Below, one piece after another: positions 1 to 8,578 of a DNA stretch of 64,000 bases. The position numbers were made by a program, and so were the translations under genes. This DNA comes from Anabaena sp051781005 (GTDB lineage Bacteria > Cyanobacteriota > Cyanobacteriia > Cyanobacteriales > Nostocaceae): the NCBI RefSeq assembly GCF_051781005.1, contig NZ_JBPWOA010000054.1, forward strand, positions 62,001 to 126,000, written 5' to 3'. The notes below the pieces were generated by a model, which saw nothing but the letters and a program-made list of their open reading frames with translations, was not told the DNA's origin and did no database searches. Each line of letters begins with the position of its first letter. The stretch's first letter is position 1.

Positions 1-372
1 AAAAAATTAGATGAAACTGACCCTGAACCGTGGATCAATTACACTGCCTACGATTTCTTTACAGAAGAAGAGAAGCATCAATTTAATGTTGATGGTTCTT
101 TGAAACCAGAGTATGTGAAATATGCTCATAGTATTGGTATCAGTGCTGAATCATTAGCAGAAATGGAACGTCGTAAAAAAATTGAAGTTGATAATTACAA
201 TGAATTGTCGGCTCGATATGCGGAACAGGGCATAAATTTTGGTGAACAGCAAATGCAAGCAATTATTTCAAACAACAAAACTTATTTACAAAGAAGGAAG
301 CAGATGGAAATAGATTTGCGTAATTTTGAAGATGTTGATACCTTGCCTTTTGAACCAGAAACACGGTATTGA
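1..372 (+). CDS. 3' end of an unknown gene (partial at left edge)
   Basis: An open frame runs from base 1 without a start of its own and stops at 370-372, so this is the C-terminal 123 residues of a longer protein. A TTG at 100 lies in the same frame, but the reading frame is open well upstream of it with protein-like content (WINYTAYDFF), so I do not accept it as the start. The visible part is hydrophilic and Glu/Lys/Gln-rich, with likely helix around residues 60-110 and no Cys or membrane segment. I recognise no family. It lies upstream of, and opposite to, the relaxase gene, so a link to conjugation is possible but unproven. Confidence 0.6.
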   Translation, partial: KKLDETDPEPWINYTAYDFFTEEEKHQFNVDGSLKPEYVKYAHSIGISAESLAEMERRKKIEVDNYNELSARYAEQGINFGEQQMQAIISNNKTYLQRRKQMEIDLRNFEDVDTLPFEPETRY

Positions 373-748
373 AATTTGCCAATTTGGTAATTTATACATC
401 ACTGTTACAGGAGGTCACAAGGAATAGGTGACAGGTGACAGTGTGAAAAGTCTTTTGTTATCTGGGTTTTATCATCAATTGATGTCCTAAGTAAGTCGGC
501 ACGAAAAAAACAAGTTATGTAACAAAATGTAAAATGCCTTCTGCCTCCTGCCTTGCCACAACGATAAATTTCAACGCCTACCTACTTAACATGGGCGATC
601 GCTATAACTACTAATAGTTTCCTCAGATTTGATTCTAAAAGTTATTTCAGTGATGGTGCTAGTAAAAAAAAGTAGAATTGGAGGTAATTTTTGTTTGTCG
701 CTTTATATCGTTTGATATAAATCAAACCCATTTTTGATATAACTGTCT
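373..748. other. Intergenic region between the partial gene and the relaxase gene
   Basis: No gene is seen in these 376 bases. There is a HIP1 octamer (GCGATCGC) near 595-603 and an AT-rich stretch before the relaxase stop. The two flanking genes converge, so transcription ends here from both sides, but I see no clear hairpin with a T-run. Confidence 0.5.
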
Positions 749-2539
749 TTACTCCAATTCTCCGCTGTTTTCTTTTTCTTTTTGTCGGTTGTGGGTTAAC
801 AGTAGCATTTTCAGTCTTTCCAATATCATCAAATCTTCATCTGTCAACCCTTTATCTTTACTTTCAGCGTCATCATAGAGAGAAATTTCTGCAATTTCTT
901 CCCCATTTTTGCGTTTTAGTTTGAGAATGTCTTTCTCTAGTTGAAGATCGTAGTATTTTCCTGAATATGTTTCTGGTTGTCCTGCTTGTTGCCAAAAAAA
1001 TCTGATAATTGGGCTGATGTTGTTAGTGTGATTTTTTGAACTATTAACCGATTGGTGTGCGCTCAACAAAGGTGTAATGTTGGAAGGTATTGCATTACTC
1101 CCCTGACCGGAAGCTGGGTTGTCTACAGAAACCTTGCTTCTATTCTCAGTGTCCAGAGTATTTTTTGCAGGTTTACTAGAAGCGATAGCGAAGCGCTGCT
1201 GCAAGCAGTTCGCCTCCGGTAGTGCGCTCCGCGCAATCGCCAAGTGCTGCTGCAAGTCGTTTGCCGCCGATGGGTGTTTCGCCATAACTTGGCGTTCTGT
1301 TATTATCTTCGTTACTGCATTTTGAGCGATCTCCAGAGGTGGGTGTTTCGCCATAACTTGACGTTCCGCCATCGCCTCCTCAACTTCGATTAGTGCTTGA
1401 CTACCCTCATTTGTATTATTTTTAGCTAATGGTGTAGTAATAGCTTGATGTAATTCTGATTGTGATATGTCTGCGGTGAGGGAAGTGATTACTTCCGGTA
1501 GTTCTGGTGCAGAATTCCGCGCCGCACTAATTCCTGAAGTAGTTTCTTGTTTATGCGTAGTTTTATTGGTTAATGGTATTGCTTCCTCCGAAGACAATAT
1601 TGTTACCGTTGTTTCTATAGCAGGTGTTGGCATTTCTACCTGTTTTTTACCCTGACAAGAATATATTGCTGGTAAATCTCGCTCAGGGTTATAAGATACA
1701 CCTCGTTTTTTCTGAAGTCCTGGAAAGCTGTATGCTGACCCTAATTTATACCCACCGACTTTGACACCATTCAACTCGAAAGCGATCGCCTCTTTAAACA
1801 ACCCCCCGGTACTAAATTGGGGATGAACCACAACACTTTGTTGCTGAAGTCTGTGTATCAATTGGGTAACAGTTGGCTGGTCTTTCGTGGCTGCATCAAT
1901 GATGTCAGCCAACAGTTGGGTAATAGGGGGTTGATTGGAAGAGTGGTGTTTTTGTTTTTGGGTTTGAGAATGGCGATCGCTAATAGTTGTTTCAATTCCA
2001 ATTTTCTCCACTGTTTTAGCCACCCTATCACTGCTACAAGACACCTCTTCCAAACCGTACTCTTTCTCCAATTGTCGTAATATCACCTCACTGCGGCGAT
2101 AATCCCAGGAATCTGGCACAACTGAGCCATTCATGCGGATACGCGAAGCAATGATATGAATGTGTTCGTGGTTGGTGTCATGGTGACGGGCAACAACGTA
2201 CTGGCTTTGATTTAATTCCTCTCCCAAGAATTTCATGGCCTTGAGCCAATGCTGGGCAATTTCTGTGTATTGCTCATCCTCCAAATGTTCATGGTATTCC
2301 CCTTTGTTATGGGATACATCGCGGTGAGGAATAGAGAGAATGACATGAGCGCAAGCACGTTGGAGATTGGGGCGAAATCTTCTGGCTGCACCAAACTCTT
2401 TAGTTAGTTGTATGGGTGTATTTCCACCCATATTGCTCTCGATCATGGTGGCTTTCTCCTTACCCAGCACATATTCTAGGGTAGAGCGAAAGCTGTGATT
2501 TTTAAACTGTTTGCCAATCAATGGAACTCCTTTCAGCAC
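749..2539 (-). CDS. Relaxase / mobilization nuclease (VirD2-like, MOBP type)
   Basis: This would nick one DNA strand at oriT and pilot it during conjugation. Residues 1-200 carry the relaxase fold: the sequence around Y23 (EYVLGKEKATMIESN) is a candidate for the catalytic tyrosine region, HVILSIPHRD is the second conserved strand, and HHDTNHEHIHI near residues 117-127 is the metal-binding three-histidine motif. The start is GTG at 2539, preceded by no strong ribosome site; a later start is possible. Residues about 330-500 are low-complexity and contain translated dispersed repeats (1179-1270) plus a 69-bp duplication that repeats ERQVMAKHP. The C-terminal 90 residues are ordered and charged. 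The MobC-like gene lies just upstream on the same strand, as expected for a mobilisation pair. The family call is from motifs and is firm; the MOB subclass is less so. Confidence 0.88.
   Translation of the reverse strand: MLKGVPLIGKQFKNHSFRSTLEYVLGKEKATMIESNMGGNTPIQLTKEFGAARRFRPNLQRACAHVILSIPHRDVSHNKGEYHEHLEDEQYTEIAQHWLKAMKFLGEELNQSQYVVARHHDTNHEHIHIIASRIRMNGSVVPDSWDYRRSEVILRQLEKEYGLEEVSCSSDRVAKTVEKIGIETTISDRHSQTQKQKHHSSNQPPITQLLADIIDAATKDQPTVTQLIHRLQQQSVVVHPQFSTGGLFKEAIAFELNGVKVGGYKLGSAYSFPGLQKKRGVSYNPERDLPAIYSCQGKKQVEMPTPAIETTVTILSSEEAIPLTNKTTHKQETTSGISAARNSAPELPEVITSLTADISQSELHQAITTPLAKNNTNEGSQALIEVEEAMAERQVMAKHPPLEIAQNAVTKIITERQVMAKHPSAANDLQQHLAIARSALPEANCLQQRFAIASSKPAKNTLDTENRSKVSVDNPASGQGSNAIPSNITPLLSAHQSVNSSKNHTNNISPIIRFFWQQAGQPETYSGKYYDLQLEKDILKLKRKNGEEIAEISLYDDAESKDKGLTDEDLMILERLKMLLLTHNRQKEKENSGELE
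1179..1270. repeat. Dispersed repeat inside the relaxase coding region
   Basis: It begins GCGATAGCGAAGCGCTGC and continues through GCAAGCAGTTCGC, then a second degenerate unit with CAAGTGCTGCTGCAAG. The same core occurs at 16481-16515 and 28893-28924, and a variant at 2617-2696. Here it is read through in frame and encodes residues such as QQHLAIARSALPEANCLQQ in the relaxase linker. Confidence 0.85.
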
Positions 2540-2616
2540 TTTCTACGACGGGTTATGTAGGGGTTGGCTGAATACTTTGTTGAGATAATGATTTTGGAAA
2601 ATGTGGTGAATTTTAG

Positions 2617-2696
2617 AGCGATAGCGTACCCCTACGGAGAAGCAAGCTACGCGGAGCGTCCCGGAGGGAACTAGCGCTGCTGCAAGCAGTTCGCCT
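2617..2696. repeat. Composite dispersed repeat between mobC-like and relaxase genes
   Basis: It starts AGCGATAGCGTACCCCTACG, passes through GCAAGCTACGCGGAGCG and ends CGCTGCTGCAAGCAGTTCGC. The last part is identical to the ends of the copies at 1179, 16481 and 28893. Such short dispersed repeats are common in heterocyst-forming cyanobacteria. Here it fills most of the gap between the two mobilisation genes. Confidence 0.8.
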
Positions 2697-2715
2697 TCAT
2701 CATGTCTTTGACTAA

Positions 2716-3117
2716 TCAAATAATCTCTTCTGGTTCATCAACTGTCACCCCACACTCCAGTAGTTGCATTTGTGTTTCCTTGATGGATGTACGCAGGGAT
2801 TCTACTAAGTTTTCTAGCTGCTCAACATCAAAATTGACGGCTTGTCCTGTTTTCGATGCGTGAGTTGCTGCTGTAGCTATCTGGTTAAGATTCACCCCAA
2901 TAGCATTCAGTTCTGTGTACAACTTCCAATTTAATTCAGGGGGAGGGGGCAATTCTACAACACGCCGTCGAAATGCAGCACGTCGAATAAATTCTGTGAT
3001 ACTCACTCTGCCTTCTTTTGCTTTCTGTTTAAGTTGCTCGTACTCATCAGCAGCAAAACGAACTGAAAGCCTAATTGTTCTGATAACTCCATCTGTTCTC
3101 TGAGTTTTTTTTGGCAT
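2716..3117 (-). CDS. MobC-like relaxosome accessory protein
   Basis: This probably binds oriT next to the relaxase and helps strand opening. From the chosen ATG at 3117 the protein has 133 residues. The N-terminal part (VRFAADEYEQLKQKAKEGRVSI, then EFIRRAAF) resembles a ribbon-helix-helix DNA-binding domain. The middle motif LNAIGVNLNQIATAATHA is the signature of the bacterial mobilisation MobC family. A longer frame reaches 3207, but the extra 30 residues look non-conserved, and the ATG at 3117 has GGAAA at a good distance upstream, so I prefer it. It is transcribed toward the relaxase gene, separated by a repeat-filled gap. Confidence 0.8.
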   Translation of the reverse strand: MPKKTQRTDGVIRTIRLSVRFAADEYEQLKQKAKEGRVSITEFIRRAAFRRRVVELPPPPELNWKLYTELNAIGVNLNQIATAATHASKTGQAVNFDVEQLENLVESLRTSIKETQMQLLECGVTVDEPEEII

Positions 3118-3360
3118 GATGATTATTTCCAAAAAAACTTGTTCAGCTAAAAAATGCAGTGAAAATACGATTTTGAGTGGTTGAGTCCGAGTATAACGCA
3201 TGCACAAAACATGGCTTGCGTCTCACCGGGAATTAAGGCAAACACGATTAAGGTATAATTTATAACGTATGATTATACCTTTCAAACCTTTCTACTGTAG
3301 GTATTTCAAGGCTATTTACTTAGTATGTAAATTAATATACAAATGTATAGTCCTTACTGG
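3118..3360. other. Upstream region of the mobC-like gene, candidate oriT area
   Basis: No gene is seen between the mobC-like start and the first iteron. The stretch is AT-rich and contains short inverted segments such as the area around 3235-3300 (ATTAAGGTATAATTTATAACGTATGATTATACCT). oriT is often next to mobC and relaxase genes, so this is the natural place to look for a nic site, but I cannot point to one. Confidence 0.35.
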
Positions 3361-3500
3361 AAATTGGCTAGGATTGGCTAGGATTGGTTGCTTTTTTGCC
3401 ACCTAAAAAGTTTATTTAGTTAATTTGTACTATTAAATTATCCATCAAGTGGCTGGGATTGGCTAGGATTGGCTAGGATTGGTTGGGATTGGCTAGACTT
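3361..3500. repeat. Two clusters of 10-bp direct repeats (GGATTGGCTA)
   Basis: Cluster one (3361-3390) has three tandem units on a strict 10-bp period: AAATTGGCTA, GGATTGGCTA, GGATTGGTTG. Cluster two (3451-3500) has five in the register GGCTGGGATT, GGCTAGGATT, GGCTAGGATT, GGTTGGGATT, GGCTAGACTT. The clusters are about 60 bp apart. Iterated units of about one helical turn, upstream of a candidate DNA-binding gene and an actin-like ATPase gene, fit a parC-type centromere and operator; an iteron replication origin is the alternative. Confidence 0.85.
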
Positions 3501-3800
3501 ACTAAAATGAGTATTATTACTTATAACAACGGAAGTACACAATAATACTTTTCTAACCTAATAGTTTTCCATTAGGGTGTGAAATTTTTTGTGCTTTATT
3601 TATTTTATTTGTTTTTAAGCGTGTTTGCATATAAATAGTAATCAAGTTATATCAAAAATTATATCTGTTTTATACTTTTTGTTAGTTTTATATTCATACC
3701 TGAATGCTGCAATATAGTTTTTATTATTTATTAGATTTTGTGATACCAGATACCTTACCTATTGGATATTAGGGTTTAAAAATCATAAAAGATAAATGGA
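3501..3800. other. AT-rich leader between the iterons and the 177-codon gene
   Basis: These 300 bases hold no gene. They are very AT-rich (for example around 3590-3700), which suits promoter or easily melted DNA. A TATACT-like box lies near 3670, but I cannot place a promoter with confidence. Confidence 0.4.
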
Positions 3801-4334
3801 ATGACTATTATGGCAGAGCAAAAACTTATAACCAAGAGACTTAGATTTCAATTTCGAGAAAATACACCAGATGGAATATTGTTGAATTATTTGGTTAATT
3901 ATCCCCATAAGAATTTTGATGAATTAGTATGGCAAGCAGCTCGAATATATTTTATGCCATTAGCTTATATCAACGTAAATGGAGTTGATGATAATTTATT
4001 GAAGGAAATAACTTTATCATCATTATTTGATTGTTTAAACCATTGGAATTATATTCAAATAAAGTTAAATTTTAATTTACCCTTATCTCAAATAATTCTT
4101 CAAAGTATGGACAGTTTTAGTACCGCTTTGATTACAAACGATTCTGTAATAAAACAGAATTATGCTAGTTATCAAAACCCAATAGAACAAATAGTTACTA
4201 ATAACACAACAGTTCTCCAATCTCCAGAAACTGATCTACATGATGATTTTTGGGATGAAGATGTAGAGGTAGAGATGGAATTAACGGATGAACAAAAGGC
4301 TGTTAGACAGGATATTCGTTCTTTATTTGGATAA
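3801..4334 (+). CDS. Candidate ParR-like DNA-binding partner of the actin-like ATPase
   Basis: A 177-residue protein of no family I recognise with certainty. The N-terminus (KRLRFQFRENTPDGILLNYL, then HKNFDELVWQAARIYFMPLAYI) has the basic strand plus two helices expected of a ribbon-helix-helix DNA-binding domain, as in ParR-type adaptors. The C-terminal third is acidic (DLHDDFWDEDVEVEMELTDEQ), which could contact a filament. It sits between the 10-bp repeats and the ParM-like gene, in the same orientation with a 90-bp gap. In type II partition systems parR usually follows parM, so the order here is reversed. Start at 3801; ATG at 3810 is an alternative. Function is inferred from context. Confidence 0.5.
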   Translation: MTIMAEQKLITKRLRFQFRENTPDGILLNYLVNYPHKNFDELVWQAARIYFMPLAYINVNGVDDNLLKEITLSSLFDCLNHWNYIQIKLNFNLPLSQIILQSMDSFSTALITNDSVIKQNYASYQNPIEQIVTNNTTVLQSPETDLHDDFWDEDVEVEMELTDEQKAVRQDIRSLFG

Positions 4335-4424
4335 ACACTATAACTAAATAATTTAGCTACTTCCTGAATTCATACTTAACAAAATTCAATCACAAAAAAT
4401 ATATTTTAGTTAATTGGTGGAAAA

Positions 4425-5666
4425 GTGAGTAATAAAATGACTAAAACTGCAAATAGTGTAACCCCGGATTTAATGCTGGCTATAGATTTAGGTGGTTCTC
4501 AAACTAAAGCAATTGGAAGTGTATCTCATAAAAATGACTTTCCTACGTTGCTGTGTATGGAACCAGAAATAGCAGATGTATCAGTTGCGTCAGTAGAAGA
4601 CTATGAAAAAACTAAATCAGGTGAAACAGATCCAGAGAATACCTGTTGGGTGGGTATTGGTGAGGAATATTATGCTATTGGTTTCCTAGCGAGAAAAAAA
4701 TATGGTGGTAACTCCTTACTCAAGCAGTTGAAAGAAGAAAATGCAGTACAAAAAATCTGTGGTGTTTTGTGGGTGGTTAGTCAAAAATTGAAACTGATGA
4801 ACAAATTCACAGTTTCACTTGCTGTTTTATTACCACCTTCAGAATATCAAGATAAGGAGCGTCTTGAATCTAAATTAAAACAGGCACTAAAACGTTTCAA
4901 TACACCTACTGGTGAAATCAGGATCAAGTTGATAGACTTGAACGTTGTCCCCGAAGGAGTTGGTATTTATCTACATAGACGCACTATTTTGGGAACAAAC
5001 ATTAGGAATTGCAACCTTGCGGTAGTAATGTTGGGATATCGCAATGCTTCTGTACAGATATCTAATAAAGGTGCAGTAACTCCAGGGGTATCAAATACCT
5101 TTGGGATGTCATGGATGTTGGATGATTTTGTTAGACGTTGTAGTGGTTTATCGAAAGATGATCCACATCTGATAGCTGCGGTGGTAGCAGCAGGATCTGA
5201 ATGTAAGTCGGAAGTTTTAGCTACCTTATCACGACGTAAAAGTGAAGCTGAGGTGTTAGCAGAAGCTCAAGATATATCTTTTGCTCTCAAACTTAGTCGG
5301 GATGAATATTTTCGAGCATTAGTACGCTGGTTATTACAAGAAATACCCCGTGATATTAATGAGATGATTTTGTGTGGTGGTACTGCGGAATATCTTAAAC
5401 CAGAATTAGAGGCATATTACAGTAATGTGAAATTGATTTGGAATGGTGGTGTAGAAATTCCCCCAGCACTCGATAAAGTAGGAATGGGTATGCGATTAGC
5501 AGATGTATGGGCTTTGTATCAAGTATTGTTTGGTAGTGCCAATTTAACTACTAAAAATAGTAATACTACAACTAATAATTCTGGTTCTACTGTTTCAGGG
5601 AACAAGGTTGTTAACCTGCCTTCACCAAAGCCAAAGGGCTTTTTGGAAATGCCAGATAGACTTTAA
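4425..5666 (+). CDS. ParM/StbA-like actin-family plasmid segregation ATPase
   Basis: This would polymerise with ATP to push plasmid copies apart. The actin-fold signatures are visible: phosphate-1 loop LAIDLGGSQTKAIGS at residues 18-32, a phosphate-2-like strand NLAVVMLGYRNASVQI near 198-213, and an adenosine-type motif MILCGGTAEYL near 318-328. At 413 residues it is longer than the roughly 320-residue plasmid ParM, mainly through an Asn/Thr/Ser-rich tail (residues 370-400). The start is GTG at 4425 just after GGTGG; an in-frame ATG at 4437 has no better site. Upstream lie the candidate adaptor gene and repeats. With ParA/ParB at 27.6-30 kb the plasmid would have two partition systems. Confidence 0.8.
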   Translation: MSNKMTKTANSVTPDLMLAIDLGGSQTKAIGSVSHKNDFPTLLCMEPEIADVSVASVEDYEKTKSGETDPENTCWVGIGEEYYAIGFLARKKYGGNSLLKQLKEENAVQKICGVLWVVSQKLKLMNKFTVSLAVLLPPSEYQDKERLESKLKQALKRFNTPTGEIRIKLIDLNVVPEGVGIYLHRRTILGTNIRNCNLAVVMLGYRNASVQISNKGAVTPGVSNTFGMSWMLDDFVRRCSGLSKDDPHLIAAVVAAGSECKSEVLATLSRRKSEAEVLAEAQDISFALKLSRDEYFRALVRWLLQEIPRDINEMILCGGTAEYLKPELEAYYSNVKLIWNGGVEIPPALDKVGMGMRLADVWALYQVLFGSANLTTKNSNTTTNNSGSTVSGNKVVNLPSPKPKGFLEMPDRL

Positions 5667-5736
5667 ATTTGTTAATGAAGTCGAATTTTTGTAGCTGGTA
5701 GTTTATTGTGATGATTAAACCTTTAAAAATTAAGAG

Positions 5737-5775
5737 AGGCGATTGCCTTTGGCAGTGTGCTACGCGCAATCGCCT
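5737..5775. repeat. Hairpin repeat between convergent genes
   Basis: A 10-bp perfect stem (AGGCGATTGC at 5737-5746 and GCAATCGCCT at 5766-5775) encloses a 19-base loop containing GTGCTACGCG. It lies between the ends of the parM-like and Rpn-family genes, where it could stop transcription from both sides, although no T-run follows. It belongs to the small palindromic repeats typical of these genomes. Confidence 0.65.
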
Positions 5776-5812
5776 GAGACAACTCCTCCCTTTTTTGGTT
5801 CTTCGGTACTTG

Positions 5813-6769
5813 CTATTCCTCTACGGAATTTGGTCTATTTTGTAACCATTGTTCTAGATCAGCTATCGTTGAGAAATCTAAAAGTGCTTCCCCCAGTAAT
5901 TCTAACTGTTCAACAGATAGTTGATGAATTTGCTCAATTAAGGTGGATGCAATTACACCAAATCGCCGACTAAGTTGTCGTATAACTAATCGTTCTTCAC
6001 CTATTAGTTCACCGCGTTCCATAGCCAGTTTTTCTGTTGGGCTAACTAAGGGCATTTTTCTTTCCTCCTCCAAACGTTTAATTTTAGTGATTAATTCTTC
6101 TTGCAAATGCTTAGGTAAAGTCATCATTGTATCAATGATTTTGAATAGCTTAACGATTTGTTCTTTCGTTAACCCTCGCTCGTAAAGTTCTCGAATTAAC
6201 TTCCATTTCCATGCTTCCCGTTCAGTAAGATTACTGGTTGTGGCTTTAGTCTTCAAGTGCGCTATCGTGATGATAGCAAAGGGATTGTTACTAGATTCTA
6301 GCTCATTCCAACGCGATTCGTAATCAAGGAGTTTAGCAATGGGAAATTTAAGGTGAGTTTCACCATTTCCAATAGAATAATGATAACAATCAGGTCGCCA
6401 ATTTGGTCTATTATCACCTAAAATTGCTAGGCTAAGTACCTTGTTGTGGTAAAGATCAAAAGCGCGGTAGTGGTAGATAAACATTCTTTCTGCAAAGTCA
6501 ACTTCATAATGACTTTGAACTTCAACGTGAATCAAAATCCATACCTGTTGTTTATCTAACAACCAAACTTTATAAAGTTTATCCGCAATCCGTTTTTCTG
6601 TTTCTGATGAAGCTGTAATCTCTTGAAGTTCTTTGTCTAGGGGTTGAGGGGATTCTTTCCAATCAATTAATTCATGGATTTGAGGAAAGAAAAAGAATAA
6701 GAAGCTTTCAAAATATTCATTTAATGCTTCTTTCCATGATTCATCATAGTTAGCTGTTAATTCAGTCAT
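5813..6769 (-). CDS. Rpn-family PD-(D/E)XK nuclease-like protein with C-terminal DUF4351
   Basis: It belongs to the large Rpn/putative transposase group common in cyanobacteria. The N-terminal nuclease-like core is seen in ADKLYKVWLLDKQQVWILIH followed by VEVQSHYE (residues about 61-89), with the E and Q of the (D/E/Q)xxQ-type active site. The middle is helical and charged. The C-terminal 60 residues (RQLSRRFGVIASTLIEQIHQLSVEQLELL, then LDFSTIADLEQWL) are the DUF4351 repeat that usually ends these proteins. Length (318) is normal. It stands alone, convergent with the parM-like gene. These proteins are often linked to recombination or mobile DNA; no specific function can be assigned here. Confidence 0.88.
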   Translation of the reverse strand: MTELTANYDESWKEALNEYFESFLFFFFPQIHELIDWKESPQPLDKELQEITASSETEKRIADKLYKVWLLDKQQVWILIHVEVQSHYEVDFAERMFIYHYRAFDLYHNKVLSLAILGDNRPNWRPDCYHYSIGNGETHLKFPIAKLLDYESRWNELESSNNPFAIITIAHLKTKATTSNLTEREAWKWKLIRELYERGLTKEQIVKLFKIIDTMMTLPKHLQEELITKIKRLEEERKMPLVSPTEKLAMERGELIGEERLVIRQLSRRFGVIASTLIEQIHQLSVEQLELLGEALLDFSTIADLEQWLQNRPNSVEE

Positions 6770-6863
6770 TTTTTTAGTAGATGAGCATGATTAAAAAAAA
6801 TATTATATACAGATTTTGCTCTATTTATAATTTTTTTACAATAAATATGATTTGAAAAATGCT

Positions 6864-7295
6864 TTAACTTTCAAGACTATCGAAGATTGTTCCACAACGC
6901 TGGCACATAAAAGAATTATCCCATTTTTTATAAAGTCTAGGGTATTTACGTGAGTATAAAATGTTTTTTCTTAATGCCCAGAATAGATAGATTGGGAAAA
7001 CTACAAACATTAACAATTCAATCATAGCTAAGGCTTTAAAAATTGTGAATACTATAATACCTATCCAGGTAATAAAAATGGTTTTAAGAATTAATATAAT
7101 ATTTGATTTTGGTTTTTCGGGTGGTGCTGCTATCTTGCCTAGTGATGTAGTATTAGTTTGATTTTTATAAGCAGCAGCAGACTTTGAACCTATAGAACCT
7201 CTGACTGTGCTAGTGCTATGGGTGACATTTTCTTGATAAATTAGGGATAATTTACGGGAATTATTACTTTGGCATTTAGGGCAAATAATTAGCAT
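6864..7295 (-). CDS. Small membrane protein with terminal zinc-ribbon cysteines
   Basis: 143 residues. The N-terminus begins MLIICPKCQ and the C-terminus holds MCQRCGTIF: two CxxC pairs that can form one zinc ribbon bringing both ends together on the cytoplasmic side. Between them are two hydrophobic stretches (NIILILKTIFITWIGIIVFT and ALAMIELLMFVVFPIYLFWAL, residues about 65-108) predicted to be membrane helices. I recognise no named family. The gene is single, with AT-rich spacers on both sides. Function unknown. Confidence 0.65.
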   Translation of the reverse strand: MLIICPKCQSNNSRKLSLIYQENVTHSTSTVRGSIGSKSAAAYKNQTNTTSLGKIAAPPEKPKSNIILILKTIFITWIGIIVFTIFKALAMIELLMFVVFPIYLFWALRKNILYSRKYPRLYKKWDNSFMCQRCGTIFDSLES

Positions 7296-7722
7296 AGTTA
7301 TCCAGATGATATTTACAGCAGTTTGTATTTTGATGAATTACATTTTCTATGCTGGTTTCCAATCATTGAGTGGTATTAACCAGATTTGATAATGCTATAA
7401 ATTTATTCAAGCTGTATGATTTTATCCCAGGAGTGACTTTAATGTTTGAATACGCGAATCTAATATTTTCTAGTATAGACATAACAAATATTATTGTCAA
7501 TGAAAAGAACTATTCCCCCCTTGGTTTATGAGTTTGTAATGATTCAGTTATTGAGGGAAAGATTAAAGGTGAATTTTTTTTCTTTCCCTGTAATAGTAAA
7601 ACCTGACCAGGATTGATACCTAAACCATAAATTAAGATTTAAAAATGCTATGATTTAGGCTTTTGGATTTTTTACATATTCTCCAAACATGAATTAGACA
7701 GTGAGTGATTATCTTTATTTGT
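7296..7722. other. AT-rich intergenic region
   Basis: No gene, convincing hairpin or dispersed repeat was found in these 427 bases, apart from low-complexity AT-rich sequence. Confidence 0.5.
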
Positions 7723-8136
7723 TCACGCAGCAGCTTTTTGAGGTGATTTGCGTTTGCGTGTAGAAGTAGTTTTTGGATTAGGAGTTGTATTATTCTTTTT
7801 TGGTCTTCCTCGACGTTTTGGTTCTGATTTAATTTCTTTTGCAGGTGGTAAAAGTTTTAGTGTAGGAACAGGAAGAGGAAAAGGAATAGTTTTACTTTTC
7901 ATTGTTTCGTAAGATGAAATATCATTTTCTAATTCCATTGTCCAAGGATCAGATAATATTTGATAAATAACTGGTTTATTGACTTTAGGAATTGATATTG
8001 ATATTGATGTGTTGTCTGGTGTAACTGATGTTGTAGCTTGTATTAATTGAAAAATCCCAGTAACAAAATCTATAAACATCGCTACAAAGAAAGTAACAAC
8101 AATAGCTTCAATCATTAAAGTAAGTATAGATTGCAT
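7723..8136 (-). CDS. Membrane-anchored small protein with AT-hook-like basic tail
   Basis: 137 residues, family not recognised. Residues 1-30 form one hydrophobic helix (MIEAIVVTFFVAMFIDFVTG), likely a membrane anchor. The middle is Ser/Pro-rich. The last 35 residues are strongly basic, with RRGRPKKN (the GRP core of an AT-hook) followed by STRKRKSPQKAAA. A DNA-binding tail on a membrane anchor could tether plasmid DNA to the membrane, but this is inference. The clamp protein DnaN at 42.6-44 kb ends with a related tail, PRGRKKKVAAA. Confidence 0.6.
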   Translation of the reverse strand: MQSILTLMIEAIVVTFFVAMFIDFVTGIFQLIQATTSVTPDNTSISISIPKVNKPVIYQILSDPWTMELENDISSYETMKSKTIPFPLPVPTLKLLPPAKEIKSEPKRRGRPKKNNTTPNPKTTSTRKRKSPQKAAA

Positions 8137-8454
8137 AATTTTCTCCTAAAACACAGTGATTTTTGGTTTTCATGATTTTCACAAATGTTTCGCGTAGCGA
8201 TATATCAATATTTTCACTGTATTAAAGCAAGATTTATATGTCGTTATTTAAGTTTTTTTGATGTATATGTAAGACTCAATACTGTCCGGTTGATTTTTGT
8301 AACGACCGTCTTGAATGTTAAGTGATGCCTGCGGCGGGCGTAGCCATCACTACATGATTTCATTTTTTGAGCTTAACCGATAAGTATTGATTTAAGACTC
8401 GATAAAAGTTGATGTGAGAAATAAATGAAAAATGCGTAAGTTTATTTTTGTTTA
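8137..8454. other. Intergenic region with a short dispersed repeat
   Basis: No gene. It holds fragments of short dispersed repeats: TTTCGCGTAGCGATA near 8189-8204, and GTGATGCCTGCGGCGGGCG followed by TAGCCATCAC near 8322-8351, whose ends GTGATG and CATCAC pair. The rest is AT-rich. Confidence 0.5.
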
Positions 8455-8576
8455 ATACCAATTCTGTATAAAGATGCGCTCAATTTAAAGATTAGCGAAC
8501 CGCAGAGACGCAGAGGACACGGAGAAAGAAAATACAAGGTTGAAAAATTCGGCGCAGCCTCATAAAGAAATGGTAT
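8455..8576. repeat. MITE-like element, copy 1
   Basis: A 122-bp element with terminal inverted repeats: left ATACCAATTCTGTATAAAGA, then TGCGC; right GGCGCAGCCTCATAAAGAA, then ATGGTAT. A second full copy lies at 40784-40908 and a right-end remnant at 20821-20890. The core carries CCGCAGAGACGCAGAG. It has no coding capacity. The IS701-family element is inserted right at its right end. Confidence 0.8.
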
Positions 8577-8578
8577 AA

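Noticed and set aside
3361..3500. CRISPR array
   Set aside because: Units are 10 bp and directly tandem with no spacers.
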